DNA from: Mixophyes australis
Taxonomy: Eukaryota; Chordata; Amphibia; Anura; Limnodynastidae
NCBI GenBank assembly: GCA_036250195.1
Contig: JAVHZZ010000009.1
Span: 96,767,771-96,831,770 of the forward strand
Direction: 5' to 3'
DNA: 64,000 bases
The translations under genes and the position numbers were made by a program. The notes beneath the pieces were generated by a model. It was not told where the DNA came from. It was given only the letters and a program-made list of their open reading frames with translations, and did no database searches. Position 1 is the stretch's first letter. Each line of letters begins with the position of its first letter. This document shows, one piece after another, positions 23,781-34,262 of the stretch.

Positions 23781-25490
23781 TGGGGAGTGCTAAAAATTAT
23801 TTAGTAGATTCTGCTGACAGTTATGACTTTTGACAGCCAGAAATATTAATGCACAATTAGGGAGGACACCCCAAAAACACTGAGGAGTGCTAAAAATTAT
23901 TGAGTAGATACTGCTGACAGATATGACTTTTGACAGCCAGAAATATTAATGCACAATTAGGGAGGACACCCCAAAAACACTGAGGAGTGCTAAAAATTAT
24001 TGAGTAGATACTGCTGACAGATATGACTTTTGACAGCCAGAAATATTAATGCACAATTAGGGAGGACACCCCAAAAACACTGAGGAGTGCTAAAAATTAT
24101 TGAGTAGATACTGCTGACAGATATGACTTTTGACAGCCAGAAATATTAATGCACAATTAGAGAGGACACCCCAAAAACACTGAGGAGTGCTAAAAATTAT
24201 TGAGTAGATACTGCTGACAGATATGACTTTTGACAGCCAGAAATATTAATGCACAATTAGGGAGGACACCCCAAAAACACTGAGGAGTGCTAAAAATTAT
24301 TGAGTAGATACTGCTGACAGATATGACTTTTGACAGCCAGAAATATTAATGCACAATTAGGGAGGACACCCCAAAAACACTGAGGAGTGCTAAAAATTAT
24401 TGAGTAGATACTGCTGACAGATATGACTTTTGACAGCCAGAAATATTAATGCACAATTAGGGAGGACACCCCAAAAACACTGAGGAGTGCTAAAAATTAT
24501 TGAGTAGATACTGCTGACAGATATGACTTTTGACAGCCAGAAATATTAATGCACAATTAGGGAGGACACCCCAAAAACACTGAGGAGTGCTAAAAATTAT
24601 TGAGTAGATACTGCTGACAGATATGACTTTTGACAGCCAGAAATATTAATGCACAATTAGGGAGGACACCCCAAAAACACTGAGGAGTGCTAAAAATTAT
24701 TGAGTAGATACTGCTGACAGATATGACTTTTGACAGCCAGAAATATTAATGCACAATTAGGGAGGACACCCCAAAAACACTGAGGAGTACTAAAAATTAT
24801 TGAGTAGATACTGCTGACAGATATGACTTTTGACAGCCAGAAATATTAATGCACAATTAGGGAGGACACCCCAAAAACACTGAGGAGTGCTAAAAATTAT
24901 TGAGTAGATACTGCTGACAGATATGACTTTTGACAGCCAGAAATATTAATGCACAATTAGGGAGGACACCCCAAAAACACTGAGGAGTGCTAAAAATTAT
25001 TGAGTAGATACTGCTGACAGATATGACTTTTGACAGCCAGAAATATTAATGCACAATTAGGGAGGACACCCCAAAAACACTGAGGAGTGCTAAAAATTAT
25101 TGAGTAGATACTGCTGACAGATATGACTTTTGACAGCCAGAAATATTAATGCACAATTAGGGAGGACACCCCAAAAACACTGAGGAGTGCTAAAAATTAT
25201 TGAGTAGATACTGCTGACAGATATGACTTTTGACAGCCAGAAATATTAATGCACAATTAGGGAGGACACCCCAAAAACACTGAGGAGTGCTAAAAATTAT
25301 TGAGTAGATACTGCTGACAGATATGACTTTTGACAGCCAGAAATATTAATGCACAATTAGGGAGGACACCCCAAAAACACTGAGGTGTGCTACAAATTAT
25401 TTAGTAGATACTGCTGACAGATATGACTTTTGACAGCCAGAAATATTAATGCACAATTATGGGGGACACCCCAAAAGCGCTGGGGAGTGC
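23781..25490 (-). repeat. 100-bp tandem array at the 5' side of the hAT gene, 17 units
   Basis: Units start every 100 bp exactly at 23781, 23881 and so on to 25381. Interior units are almost identical, with isolated substitutions (for example at 24169 and 24789); the first and last units are more diverged. The array ends 16 bp before the transposase start codon, so it occupies the promoter/leader position. The sibling element at 57177 has only about three units. Confidence 0.95.
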
Positions 25491-25847
25491 CAAATTTGAA
25501 GAAAAAATAATAAACCTCTATCCTCCTCTCTGCACTAGCGATTTTGGTTAGAGCAATTGCAAGAACAATATTGTATTCTCTGTCCCTGCTCTAATTAGCC
25601 TATGACTACACCCTGCTCTCTCCCTCTGTCAAATGGCGATGGATTGCTGTGGAGGCGTGTATTTATAAAGTTGAAGTATCGCGAGAACCGAGTCCCGAGA
25701 TCCGACAACGTCACAATGACGTTCGGCCTCGATTTGGATTCGGAATGGGCGGGAGAGTACCGAGCTGCTCAGCTCGGTACTCGGATACCCAAAGTTCGGG
25801 TGGGTTCGGTTCTCGGAGAACCGGACCCGCCCATCTCTAGTATATTT

Positions 25848-26011
25848 ACTAAACTGCGGGTTTGTAAAAGTGGATATGTTACCTATAACAGCCAATCAGA
25901 TTCTAGCTATCATTTATTTAGTACATTCTACAAAATGACAGCTAGAATCTGATTGGTTGCTATAGGCAACATCTCCAGTTTTTCAAACCCAGAATTTAGT
26001 AAATATACCCC
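25848..26011. mobile_element. Palindromic MITE interrupted by the hAT element
   Basis: This is the large right part of a MITE with AGCCAATCAGATTCTAGC on the left arm and its complement on the right, ending AAATATACCCC. The missing tip (GGGTATATTT) is at 19464-19473, on the far side of the hAT insertion. Rejoining across one duplication copy gives a GGGTATATTTACTAAAC end like the MITE at 61159. Confidence 0.88.
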
Positions 26012-27111
26012 TAGGACTGTAATTACCATATAAGCTATCTAGACTATTCACTGTTTAGGGGGCAACAAAGCAATGATTTTAGATTAATTGTATTTATCTT
26101 CAGTCCTGATGCACTCTTAAACTTTTATAAATACTGTATATTTCTGACTGTTATTAGTGGTGCTGCTGTATAAGTTAACTCTATACCTTTTTGCTGTTAA
26201 GTACTACTTTGGTAAAATGGATAATGAGGACATTGTGACAGTTGTCTAATGCTCCCAATAACTACATCAGCATTGTAGCAAGTAAATCATTGTTTACTAT
26301 CCCTATCGTACAATTTCTAATGGAGTCAACACCACTTGTTCTATGAAAGGTTAATTAGTATACAGGGCTCTGGCTTTACATCTCCACAATAATATATAAA
26401 CCATCACTTTTGTTCTCTTGTTACTTCTCTGTCTCTGAAATGATTTACTGTCCACAAGGCAGACTTTCCACACTCTTAGCAATTATTTGATGTTCCCCCA
26501 TTCTGTTCACTGTTTCCTAATTACTTTCCACTACAATAAACACTAATACTAAGACTACTGTAATTATATGATATGGAATTATGTGTTTCATTTATTTGCA
26601 CTCCATTCTCTGCAAATGAGTAGTACTAGATTCCCTGTAAAGAGGAAATTCTCCAAAGTAGTAGTAGCCTGTTCCATTCATGTTAAGACTTTTCAGTAAA
26701 GGATATGGGATTTTAGTCAGCATGCAAAGTGCTATGGAGGGAGCATTACTAAAACAATGAGTAGAGTTACAGAGCCAAACTTACCGTTTGAGTATATTCT
26801 ACTACACTATTTGAAATGTTGGTTATGAATAAGGGTCAATGCATTGTTGGCAGAAAAGTTACTGTTTTTTTTGAAAATAGTAAAAATTTAACTACAATGT
26901 TTAGTATATGCCAGTTTGCTTTATTTAAGGTAATGTATAAAGTCAGCCACAATCAATATGGTTTATTTAGTTAAGAGGCAGTGTAATATATACAGAATGG
27001 CACAGATGGCATATGAAGCACACTATGTAATATAGACCATTACATTTTATGAATTTTGATTGAGAAATAAAAAATGTTGCAGATAAGTGTTAACCAATGA
27101 GCATGCATATA
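26012..27111. other. No gene recognised
   Basis: AT-rich DNA with no open frame of 60 codons and no visible repeat structure. Confidence 0.5.
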
Positions 27112-27113
27112 TA

Positions 27114-28100
27114 CACTTATCAGCCACAAAATTAAAACCACTAACAAGTAAAATGAATGACATTGTTTATCTTGTTACAATGGCACCTGTCAAGGGGTGG
27201 GATATATTAGGCAGCAAGTGAACAGTCATTTCGTGAAGTTGATGTGCTGGAAGTAGTAAAAATGGTCAAGCGTAAGGATCTGAGCAACTTTGACAAGAGC
27301 CAAATTGTAATGGCTAGACGACTGGGTAAGAGCATCTCAAAAACTGCAGGTCTTGTGGGGTGTTCCTGGTATGCAGTGGTTAGCTCCTACCAAAAGTGAT
27401 CCAAGGAAGGACAACTGGTGAACTGGCAACAGGGTGATGGGCACCCAAGGCTCATTGATGCTTGTGGGGAACAAAGGATGGCCCGTCTGGTTCAATCCCA
27501 TAGAAGAGCTACTGTAGCACAAATTGCTGAAAAAGTTACTGCTGGCTATGATATAAAGGTATCTGAACACACAGTGCATAGCAGCATTCTGCTTATGGGG
27601 CTGTGTAGCTGCAGACTGGTCAGAAAACCCATGCTGACCCCTGTCCACCACCAAGAGTGCCTACATTGGGTACGTAAGAGTCAGAACTAGATCATAGAGC
27701 AATGGATGAAGGTGGCCTGGTCTGATGAACCACGTTTCCACTTCATGTGGACAGCCGGTGCGTGTGCATCATTTACCTGAGGAAGAGATGGCACCAAGAT
27801 GCACTATAGAAAAAAGGCAAGCCGTTGGAGGGAGTGTGATGCTCTGGGCAATGTTCTGCTGGGAAACCTTGGGTCCTCACGTTCATATGGATGTTACTTT
27901 GACAAGTGCCAACTACCTAAACATTGTTGAAGACCAAGTACACTTCATGGCAACGGTATTCCCTGATGGCAGTGGCCTCTTTCAGCAAAATAATGCGCCC
28001 TGCCACATTGCAAAAATTGTCCAGGAATGGTTTGAGGAACATAAAAAAAGAGTTCAAGGTGTTGACTTGGCCTCTAATATCACCAGAACTTAAATTGATC
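27114..28100 (+). pseudogene. Tc1-like transposon, dead transposase, 3'-truncated
   Basis: The element begins CACTTATCAGCCACAAAATT after a TA dinucleotide, an end type seen in fish and frog Tc1 elements. The transposase frame opens at 27262 with a helix-turn-helix start ([20 protein letters not shown]). It meets a TGA stop near 27397, continues in the same frame to a TAG at 27688, and is then frameshifted. The first catalytic Asp survives in a WSDEPRF motif near 27720. The second is replaced by Asn (FQQNNAPCH near 27985) and the third acidic position appears as Lys. The 3' end and its inverted repeat are missing. Confidence 0.85.
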
Positions 28101-28269
28101 AAGCTGGAAAAACAAGTGGGATTAGCTGGAAATACAAGTCAGAGTCATGAAGGCCCCATCTTGCAATTTAATTTTAATTGGATTCTAGAGCACACAAGAA
28201 GCCAGTGAGGGATTTGCAAAAAGGACCGTGGCAGATGTGAGGCAGCTAGAGATGAAGATCAGTCTTACT

Positions 28270-28560
28270 GCAGCATTTAAGTTGGATTGAAGTGGTGATA
28301 GATTAGTGAGGGGAATGCCATATAGGTGGAGATCGCAGGGGGCAAGGCAGGCGATAATGTGAGAGTTGATAAGAGTAGTGTGTTGGGTAAGGAATGGGTA
28401 TATTCTGGCAATATTTGTAAGGTGGCTGTGATAGGACTGTGAGAGAGACCGGATGTAATGATTAAAGCAGAGGGCAGAGTCAAATGTGACACCAAGTCAG
28501 CGGGCTTGGAAGACTGAGGAAATTGTGGTGTTATTCACGGTGAGGAAGATTTGAGGGGGG
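28270..28560 (-). pseudogene. CR1/L2-type LINE fragment (end of reverse transcriptase)
   Basis: On the minus strand a short stretch reads LGVTFDSALCFNHYIRSLSQ and continues with a TNIARIYPFLT-like segment. This resembles the conserved region after the RT catalytic core in CR1/L2/Rex LINEs (LGV-F-S-L-F--HI). It is only about 290 bp, has stops at its edges, and directly follows the truncated Tc1 element. Clade cannot be fixed by eye. Confidence 0.6.
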
Positions 28561-29112
28561 ATGGTGACTCTAGTAAGAGCGAAGATGATAATCTCTGTTA
28601 CTTATATATAGTGTCAAAGCTTATTATTCTGGGTAGTGTTTTGTCTTGGAATCTACAATCACAGTCTTTTAGTATAAAATATTACTCGTAGGCACAAGTG
28701 GATTCAGTTGGCTTCAGGTCTGTTTATTACACCCTATGAAACGAACATTTGCAGCACAAAACAAAACAATTGAAAAGCAAAATCTTATCTATCTTAGAGC
28801 ACTAACGGATACATCTAACTAATGAATTAACATTAGGTGTATTTAAACACGTTGAAATATATTTATTTAGAATGTTGTTTAAATGATGAAAAAGTTAGGT
28901 GAGGCCAATTACCTACTTGTTTGCTGGAGCCTTAGTGGGAAGGATTATCACCCACACTTCATGCAAAATACTTCACGTAGATACCATAATAGCAGAAGAA
29001 CACAATACAAAATATTTAGCAACACCCTGGAGCTTTTTGCCACTAGCGAGGGTATAAGTTACACAATATCCTTAGGACAAAATATCTGCTTTCAATGATA
29101 GCATCCAATGTC

Positions 29113-29171
<59 letters not shown>

Positions 29172-29393
29172 ATGTAAAAAGGTCTGGCTTTATAATAACA
29201 CATTTTTGAGGCCCTCTACACTGCATCATACTGACCACAATGTGTGCTCCACCCTCAGTAAGTACTAAGTAGGGCGTTAGTGGCAATCTGGCACATTAGT
29301 TTGAATTATATATACATTTTATCTTCACTATTTTCCAACTCACATAAATGCCTGAATATATTACTCTGGAAGCAATATTAAAGCTGCACTACC

Positions 29394-29433
<40 letters not shown>

Positions 29434-29481
29434 TATAGGGCGGGACTGATTGATACCAATGATCAGGCCCTGGTGTTATAT

Positions 29482-29522
<41 letters not shown>
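28561..29522. other. No gene; three (TA)n microsatellites
   Basis: (TA)n runs lie at about 29116-29168, 29397-29429 and 29488-29526. The last is the insertion site of the Gypsy element. The rest has only short open frames without known motifs. Confidence 0.6.
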
Positions 29523-29526
<4 letters not shown>

Positions 29527-29529
<3 letters not shown>

Positions 29530-30038
29530 GGCAAGAGTCCGCTATGGCTAAAGCACACCCGATCAACTTCTTCCTTTTTATGCAGTTTTATTGTCAGATT
29601 GGTAAAGGTATTTGACACCATACGAATTTCACACCGATTCTGGAGACCCTAAACGCTAGCTAGACAAAGACCAGCTCTCTAAAGACCAGTCAGCTTCCCC
29701 AGCATTGGTCTTTCTGAACAATGAAACAAGAAAGGTTTTATACATGACACGCCTCCCACAGCCCTAGCTTGATGGGCAGGTGACACACCCACCTTCCCTT
29801 TAAGAGGAAACTCCCATCAATGGTTCTGTTTGCCCTGACACAGACACACACACCCTCTTTGTTTGCTGTCAGGAGGACATTTCAAACTATGTAAGATAAC
29901 TACACTTTAAACTATTGTTTGTCACACATAAGTCTTCACCTGGTTTATCTTCAATCCAGGTGCATTACTGCGCCAATTTTTTACTCTGCTTGCATGCTTT
30001 CTGAGCATGTTGGCAGCTAAATGCCTCCCTTTTTTACA
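29527..30038 (-). repeat. 3' LTR of the Gypsy element, 512 bp
   Basis: Ends TG...CA. In element orientation it carries a TATA-like GTATAAAACC and an AATAAA signal (in GACAATAAAACTG). It is the fuller of the two LTRs; the 5' LTR lacks about 200 bp of its outer part. Confidence 0.88.
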
Positions 30039-30052
30039 TATCCCTCCCCCTA
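30039..30052 (-). other. Polypurine tract
   Basis: On the minus strand TAGGGGGAGGGATA lies directly upstream of the 3' LTR, the expected place for plus-strand priming in reverse transcription. Confidence 0.75.
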
Positions 30053-30059
30053 GCGTCTC

Positions 30060-30440
30060 CAAGTAGGGGGACTCGGACTTCGCAAGGAGCACATATTTTC
30101 ATGACAATGCATCTGCAGAATCCCAAGTCTATATTCTACTGAGAACTTGAAAGGTTGCAGTGCCAAGAACCAGCGAGTTACCTTGGTATTTACCCCCGGT
30201 TGTTATGCATCCACCGCAATGGTGTATGATCTGTTATTAAGGTGAATTCTATGCCCAGGAGATAATAGCGCAGATTTTCTGTAGCCCATTTTATGGCAAG
30301 ATATTCTTTTTCCACGGTGGCATATTTTTGTTCCCTCGGAAGTGACTTACGACTTAGGTACAGGACATGGTTTTCTACTCCATCCTTCTGCTGTGACAAG
30401 ACTGTACCTAAGTAGACACCAGAGGCATCAGTTTGAAGGT
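30060..30440 (-). pseudogene. RNase H domain of Gypsy pol, placed last before the LTR
   Basis: The minus strand shows LQTDASGVYLGTVLSQ, then YLAIKWATENLRYYLLG and LITDHTPLRWM, the standard Gypsy RNase H motifs including the DAS and TDH positions. A TAA after HNNRG is followed one base out of frame by NTKVTRWFLALQPFKF, so there is at least one frameshift. It ends just upstream of the polypurine tract. It is fused in frame to the integrase C-terminus above it, with no reverse transcriptase between. Confidence 0.85.
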
Positions 30441-31390
30441 AGAAACTCTGGCGGACCCTGTAATTGACAGGACCGACAGCCTCTAGAACTTCATATGGAC
30501 CCTCCCAATGGGCAAAAAGTTTGCTTTCCTGGTTAGGAATTAGCACTAGAACCTTGTCCCCGAACAAAATCGAACAACAGCACTTTTGTCATAACTTTTC
30601 TTCTGTCGTTCCTGAGCTTTTTTAACATGTTGTACAATGGGCCCTATCTTTCCTAGCCTCTCATACATTTGGGATACAAATTGAACCAGATTTGCCTCCC
30701 TGGGACCTTGCCGATCCCACCCTATCTTTAACATATCCAATATACATCTGGGCTGTCTCCCAAACAACAACTCAAAGGGACTAAACCCTGTCGAAGCTTG
30801 AGGTGCCTCACGGATGGCAAACATCAAATAGGGAATAAGAGTGCCCCAATCTTTTTCCTCTTGAGCCACGGCTTTCCTGAGCATGTGTTTTAATGTGCGG
30901 TTAAAGTGTTCCACCAAGCCGTCTGTTTGTGGATGGTACACAGAGGCGTGAAGAGTCGTCACCCCTAACAACTGGCACATGTCCTCACCAGTTTGGACAT
31001 GAACTGGTGCCCTGGTCTAGCTATGGTGCTGGACTTGTTGGCTATGTTCCGTAGGAGAATTTCCTCTAGATATCTGGTTGTATAGTCAAGCACCACTAGC
31101 AGATTTTTACAGTGGACCCCACAACTTCCATGGCTATCCGTTCAAAGGGAACTTGTACTATTGGTATTGGAATGAGAGGTGCCCTGTACATGGGTTTGCA
31201 GCAGGTTCTCTGACAAATGGAACAGGACCGGCAATAATTTTTCATATGTACCCCGGGCCAGTAAAACATGAGCAGAACTCGTTCCGTGTTTTATCCTCCC
31301 CCAGGTGTCCCCCACAGACATGTGTGTGTGCTGTTTTTAACACTAGGGGTACATGGACTTGAGGAACCATTGATTGTTCTACTTTTTCAC
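30441..31390 (-). pseudogene. Integrase of Gypsy pol, broken
   Basis: Segments in order: an HHCC zinc-binding region near 31390-31200 (HTHVCGGHLGEDKTRNEF, then CRSCSICQR in another frame), a core with several stops near 31100-30980, HPQTDGLVEHFNRTLKHML near 30910, and a C-terminal GPY-type module (WEGPYEVLEAVGPVNY) near 30510. The residue aligning with the first catalytic Asp reads Glu (in RIAMEVVG). Stops and frameshifts make it non-functional. Confidence 0.85.
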
Positions 31391-31524
31391 CCTGTACAAT
31401 TGCAACTTTACACAGAAAATTTTTTTTGACAATAAAATATGGTATACCTTCTGCAGGTTGAGTGTCTTTCGCTACCCCATTCGCCTCTGCCAAATTTTTA
31501 AAAGCATGTTCCAAAGTGGCATCA

Positions 31525-32415
31525 TTAAGTTTGTCCCAAGCAAAGTCCTGCAGGAAACACAATTGGTATTGTGGACCAGTCCGTATCCTCACTGACAGGC
31601 GGGGTGGGCTCATCAACTACATTACCAGCCAATGCTAGTTTGGAATGTCCCTGCGTCCCCGCAGGTGAATGCTTTTGTGGAATTCCTGCTGTGAATCCCA
31701 GGATGGCATTTTGGTTTGGCGCTTCCCAAAGATGGAGGTCCAGATGTTGTGGATTCTTAGGCGGTTCCTTTAAGACCGGGCTTCCGACAGTTGCATCAGT
31801 TGCCGGCATGTCAGTCCGAACCCGCTCACCGCAGACATCATTAAACAGTGGGAAGTCTTGCCCCAAAATTAGTGGATATGGGAGTTTAGGTGCTATGGCA
31901 GCTACCACCATAGCTGTTTGGTTCTTAAGTGTGACTGGCAGAAGTGTTCCCTCATACTCCTCAGTCGTCCCATGTACGCAAAGGACCTTCACCTTAAGCA
32001 ACCGAGTAGTTATGGTTCCGGGTAAGGCAGAGGAAGAAACCAACGAAAGTTTACTCTCAGAGTCAACCAAGGCCAAGACAAGGTTTTGGTTGATTAGCAC
32101 CATCACCCGGAAAAAACAAGGACTTCCTGATGTGGAACTCATGGTAAAACACCTTGGGAAAGCAGGCCCAATATGTGCCACAGAACAGTCCATGGGTTTC
32201 AGTAGTTTAGGACACACTGCATTAAAGTAGCCTGGCTCAGCACATTCATAGCACTTCAGATTATATACCTTTGTAACTGGCCCTCTGTCCGTAGCAGTTT
32301 TGCCATTGGGCCCTGTACCAAGGATTGTCACACCTGCCTTTTGAAGTTGCATCAGATTTTGCACAAATGCATGCTCTTTAGTCAGTTGCTCTATTGCACA
32401 AATCCTCTCTACCAC
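31525..32415 (-). pseudogene. Gag zinc knuckle and aspartic protease region
   Basis: A 296-codon open stretch on the minus strand. Near 32260-32220 it has CYECAEPGYFNAVC, a CCHC knuckle in which the His position reads Asn. Near 32085-32045 it has LALVDSESKLSLVSSSALPG, where the retropepsin D-S/T-G active-site triad reads D-S-E. LILGQDFP further on is the usual second protease motif. Both substitutions would be expected to impair function. Gag polyprotein packages RNA and protease cleaves the polyproteins in this family. Confidence 0.8.
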
Positions 32416-32444
32416 TGTGGCAAGCTCTTCATAAGTTTGGTAAT

Positions 32445-32532
32445 TGTGTTCGACACCATACAGATTTCACTCTGTTTCTTGAGACCCTAACAGCTAGCTA
32501 GAAAAAGACCAGCTTTCTAAAGACCAGCCAGC
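32445..32532 (-). repeat. LTR fragment embedded in gag
   Basis: This piece (CGACACCATACAGATTTCAC on the plus strand, later GCTAGCTAGAAAAAGACCAG) matches the part of the 3' LTR at about 29610-29697 that the 5' LTR lacks. It is flanked by a direct duplication of gag sequence: CTCTCTACCACTGTGGCAA at 32404 and again at 32533. Confidence 0.8.
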
Positions 32533-33151
32533 TTCTCTCTACCACTGTGGCAAACTCTTCGTAAATTTGTGGATTTGATTGCAGCACCCATCCTTTGCAG
32601 AACGCGGTTCAGCCCCCGGATGCAGTGATGTATCGCCAGAACTTCAATAATCCGAGAAGGCGAATTCTCCTGACTGCAGCCATTTCTATAACATTTTGGA
32701 AAGCTCAGCCAATTGTGTTCTGACTGGTTTATCTTTATCATAGCGCCATTTGTGAAAGTGCTGGGCTTGGCCTGGCCCGGAAACCCCAAAGTGAGCCAAT
32801 ATCTCAGACACGAGTAATCAGAGGCCCGATCCTCATCCAGATCCATGCAGCCTCTCAGCCCAATCTACAGGAAGCCATCTTGCCCTTTTAGAAAGTCTCT
32901 CACAGGACACCAGATATGCTTCTACGCCATCAGCTGGCAACAGTTTCTGCAGAGCCGGATCAGGTTGTTCATTTCTGTCACGCCACACCTGGCCTAACTC
33001 TTTCTTAAAGAGCCTGGTATTTTCCACCTGTGCCTCGGTGACTCGTAGCACCTGGGTTTGCTGCGCAGCGGCCACATTCACAAGGTTTCTCAACATTTCC
33101 CCCATGTTGACATCTGCGCGGGTTGGGTAGCAGAAACTTGCTTCCCTGTGC
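32533..33151 (-). pseudogene. gag remnant of the Gypsy element
   Basis: Two overlapping minus-strand frames (106 and 109 codons) lie directly downstream of the primer-binding site. One begins MHREASFCYPTRADVNMGEM and contains RLSKRARWLPVDWAERL; the other follows after a frameshift near 32840. Position and order support gag, but the sequence itself is not conserved enough for me to name subdomains. Confidence 0.6.
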
Positions 33152-33169
33152 ATCCCACTTCTGACACCA
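33152..33169 (-). other. Primer-binding site, tRNA-Leu-like
   Basis: The minus strand reads TGGTGTCAGAAGTGGGAT two bases inside the 5' LTR. It is complementary to a tRNA 3' end of the form ATCCCACTTCTGACA-CCA, which fits vertebrate tRNA-Leu. The exact isoacceptor is inference. Confidence 0.7.
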
Positions 33170-33171
33170 CT

Positions 33172-33475
33172 TGTGGCAAGAGCCCGCTAATGACGCAAAC
33201 AAGGTTTTATACATGACACTCCTCCGACAGCCCTAGCTTGATGGGCAGATGGTACACCCACCTTCCTTTTAAGAGGAAACTCCCATCAATGGTTCTGTTT
33301 GCCCTGACACAGACACACCCTGGCTGTTTGCTGTGAGGAACCACATTTCAAGCCATGTAAGTTAACCAAATTTTAAACTATTGTTCGTCACACCCATTGT
33401 TTGTCTAGACCTGGTTTATCTTATGTCTGCATGCCTTGTCTGCATATTGCCAACTAAATGCCACCCTTTGTTACA
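33172..33475 (-). repeat. 5' LTR of the Gypsy element, 304 bp, internally deleted
   Basis: It shares both termini and the segment from GGTTTTATACATGACAC onward with the 3' LTR. It lacks the stretch between TGTGGCAAGAG...GCTA and AAGGTTTTATAC, about 200 bp that includes the AATAAA signal. Confidence 0.85.
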
Positions 33476-33480
33476 ATATA

Positions 33481-33525
<45 letters not shown>

Positions 33526-33528
33526 TAT

Positions 33529-33863
33529 GGGCAGCACGGCGACTAAGTGGTTAGCACTTCTGCCTTACAGCACTGGGGTCATGAGTTCAATTCTCAGCCA
33601 TGGCCTTATCTGTGAGGAGTTTGTATGTTCTCCCCATGTTTGCGTGGGTTTCCTCCGGGTGCTCCGGTTTCCCCCCACACTCCGCTGCTAACTAAAATTG
33701 ACCCTAGTCTGTCTGTCTGTGTGTGTCTGTCTGTGTCTGTCCCTGTCTGTGTGTGTGTGTTAGGGAATTTAGAATGTAGGTCCCAATGGGGTAGGGACTG
33801 ATGTGAGTGAGTTCTCTGTACAACGCTGCGGAATTAGTGGTGCTATATAAATAAATGGTAATT
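33529..33863 (+). mobile_element. tRNA-derived SINE, full length
   Basis: It starts GGGCAGCACGGCGACTAAGT with an A-box-like segment and a B-box-like GAGTTCAATTCTC near 33583. It continues through TTTGTATGTTCTCCCC and TTTCCTCCGGGTGCTCC, has an internal TGTCTGTC/GTGTGT expansion (33705-33760), and ends GCTATATAAATAAATGGTAA. It is inserted next to a (TA)n tract that separates it from the Gypsy element. Confidence 0.82.
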
Positions 33864-34165
33864 ATAATAAAAATACATACACACACACACACACATATAT
33901 ATATATAATCATAACTTTGGTCTCCCATTCCTTTCCTACCACTGCTAATTTGGACTGACATCCCCACTGGCTTCTGTCAGGTGTGATTAGTCGTGTTTTA
34001 CATGCAGTAGAAAAGCAAACCAGAGGATATTGCAGATAAGAATAAGGAAAGATGCAGAACTTTATTTTTAAATATAGAGACAATCTCGAACACTAAATTA
34101 AATACAAGAAACGGAAAACTTTGTTCAACACCCCACAGAACAATTAAAAAGCAACTAGTTTAATG

Positions 34166-34255
<90 letters not shown>

Positions 34256-34262
34256 CTATATA
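33864..34262. repeat. Microsatellite-rich stretch
   Basis: CA repeats at about 33880-33895, then TA; (TA)n at 34168-34197; GT at 34197-34216; and (TA)n again to about 34250. Between them is about 240 bp of unassigned sequence. Confidence 0.75.

Larger units (their letters stand above)
19474..25839 (-). mobile_element. Complete hAT transposon, 6,366 bp, likely autonomous
   Basis: Terminal inverted repeats are TAGAGATGGGC at the transposase-5' end and TAGAGATGGTC at the other. The 8-bp sequence GTATATTT is present immediately outside both ends (19466-19473 and 25840-25847), the duplication length known for hAT. In minus-strand order it has a 5' subterminal region with short hairpins, a 17-unit 100-bp array, a single-exon transposase gene, a 7-unit ~100-bp array, and a subterminal tract built on CAAAAC. 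The insertion split a palindromic MITE near its left tip. A deleted sibling lies at 57177-59286. Confidence 0.95.
29527..33475 (-). mobile_element. Gypsy-type LTR retrotransposon, Gmr1-like order, defective
   Basis: Both LTRs begin TGTGGCAAGAG and end TTACA on the plus strand. ATAT flanks both outer ends (29523-29526 and 33476-33479), though within (TA)n this is weak evidence. Reading the minus strand, the order is 5' LTR, primer-binding site, gag, zinc knuckle, protease, integrase, RNase H, polypurine tract, 3' LTR. Integrase before RNase H is the Gmr1-like arrangement rather than the usual Gypsy order. Reverse transcriptase is missing and the frames are broken, so the 3.9-kb copy cannot move on its own. 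Confidence 0.9.

Noticed and set aside
24000..25400. Regular 100-bp repeats considered as a CRISPR-like or satellite array
   Set aside because: There are no spacers, since the whole period repeats, and the array lies inside a eukaryotic hAT element between its end and its gene.
31571..32230. 219-codon plus-strand frame
   Set aside because: Antisense of the protease/zinc-knuckle region of the Gypsy element.
33140..33175. tRNA-Leu-like sequence as a tRNA gene
   Set aside because: Only 18 bases complementary to a tRNA 3' end are present, two bases from an LTR, which fits a primer-binding site and not a gene.
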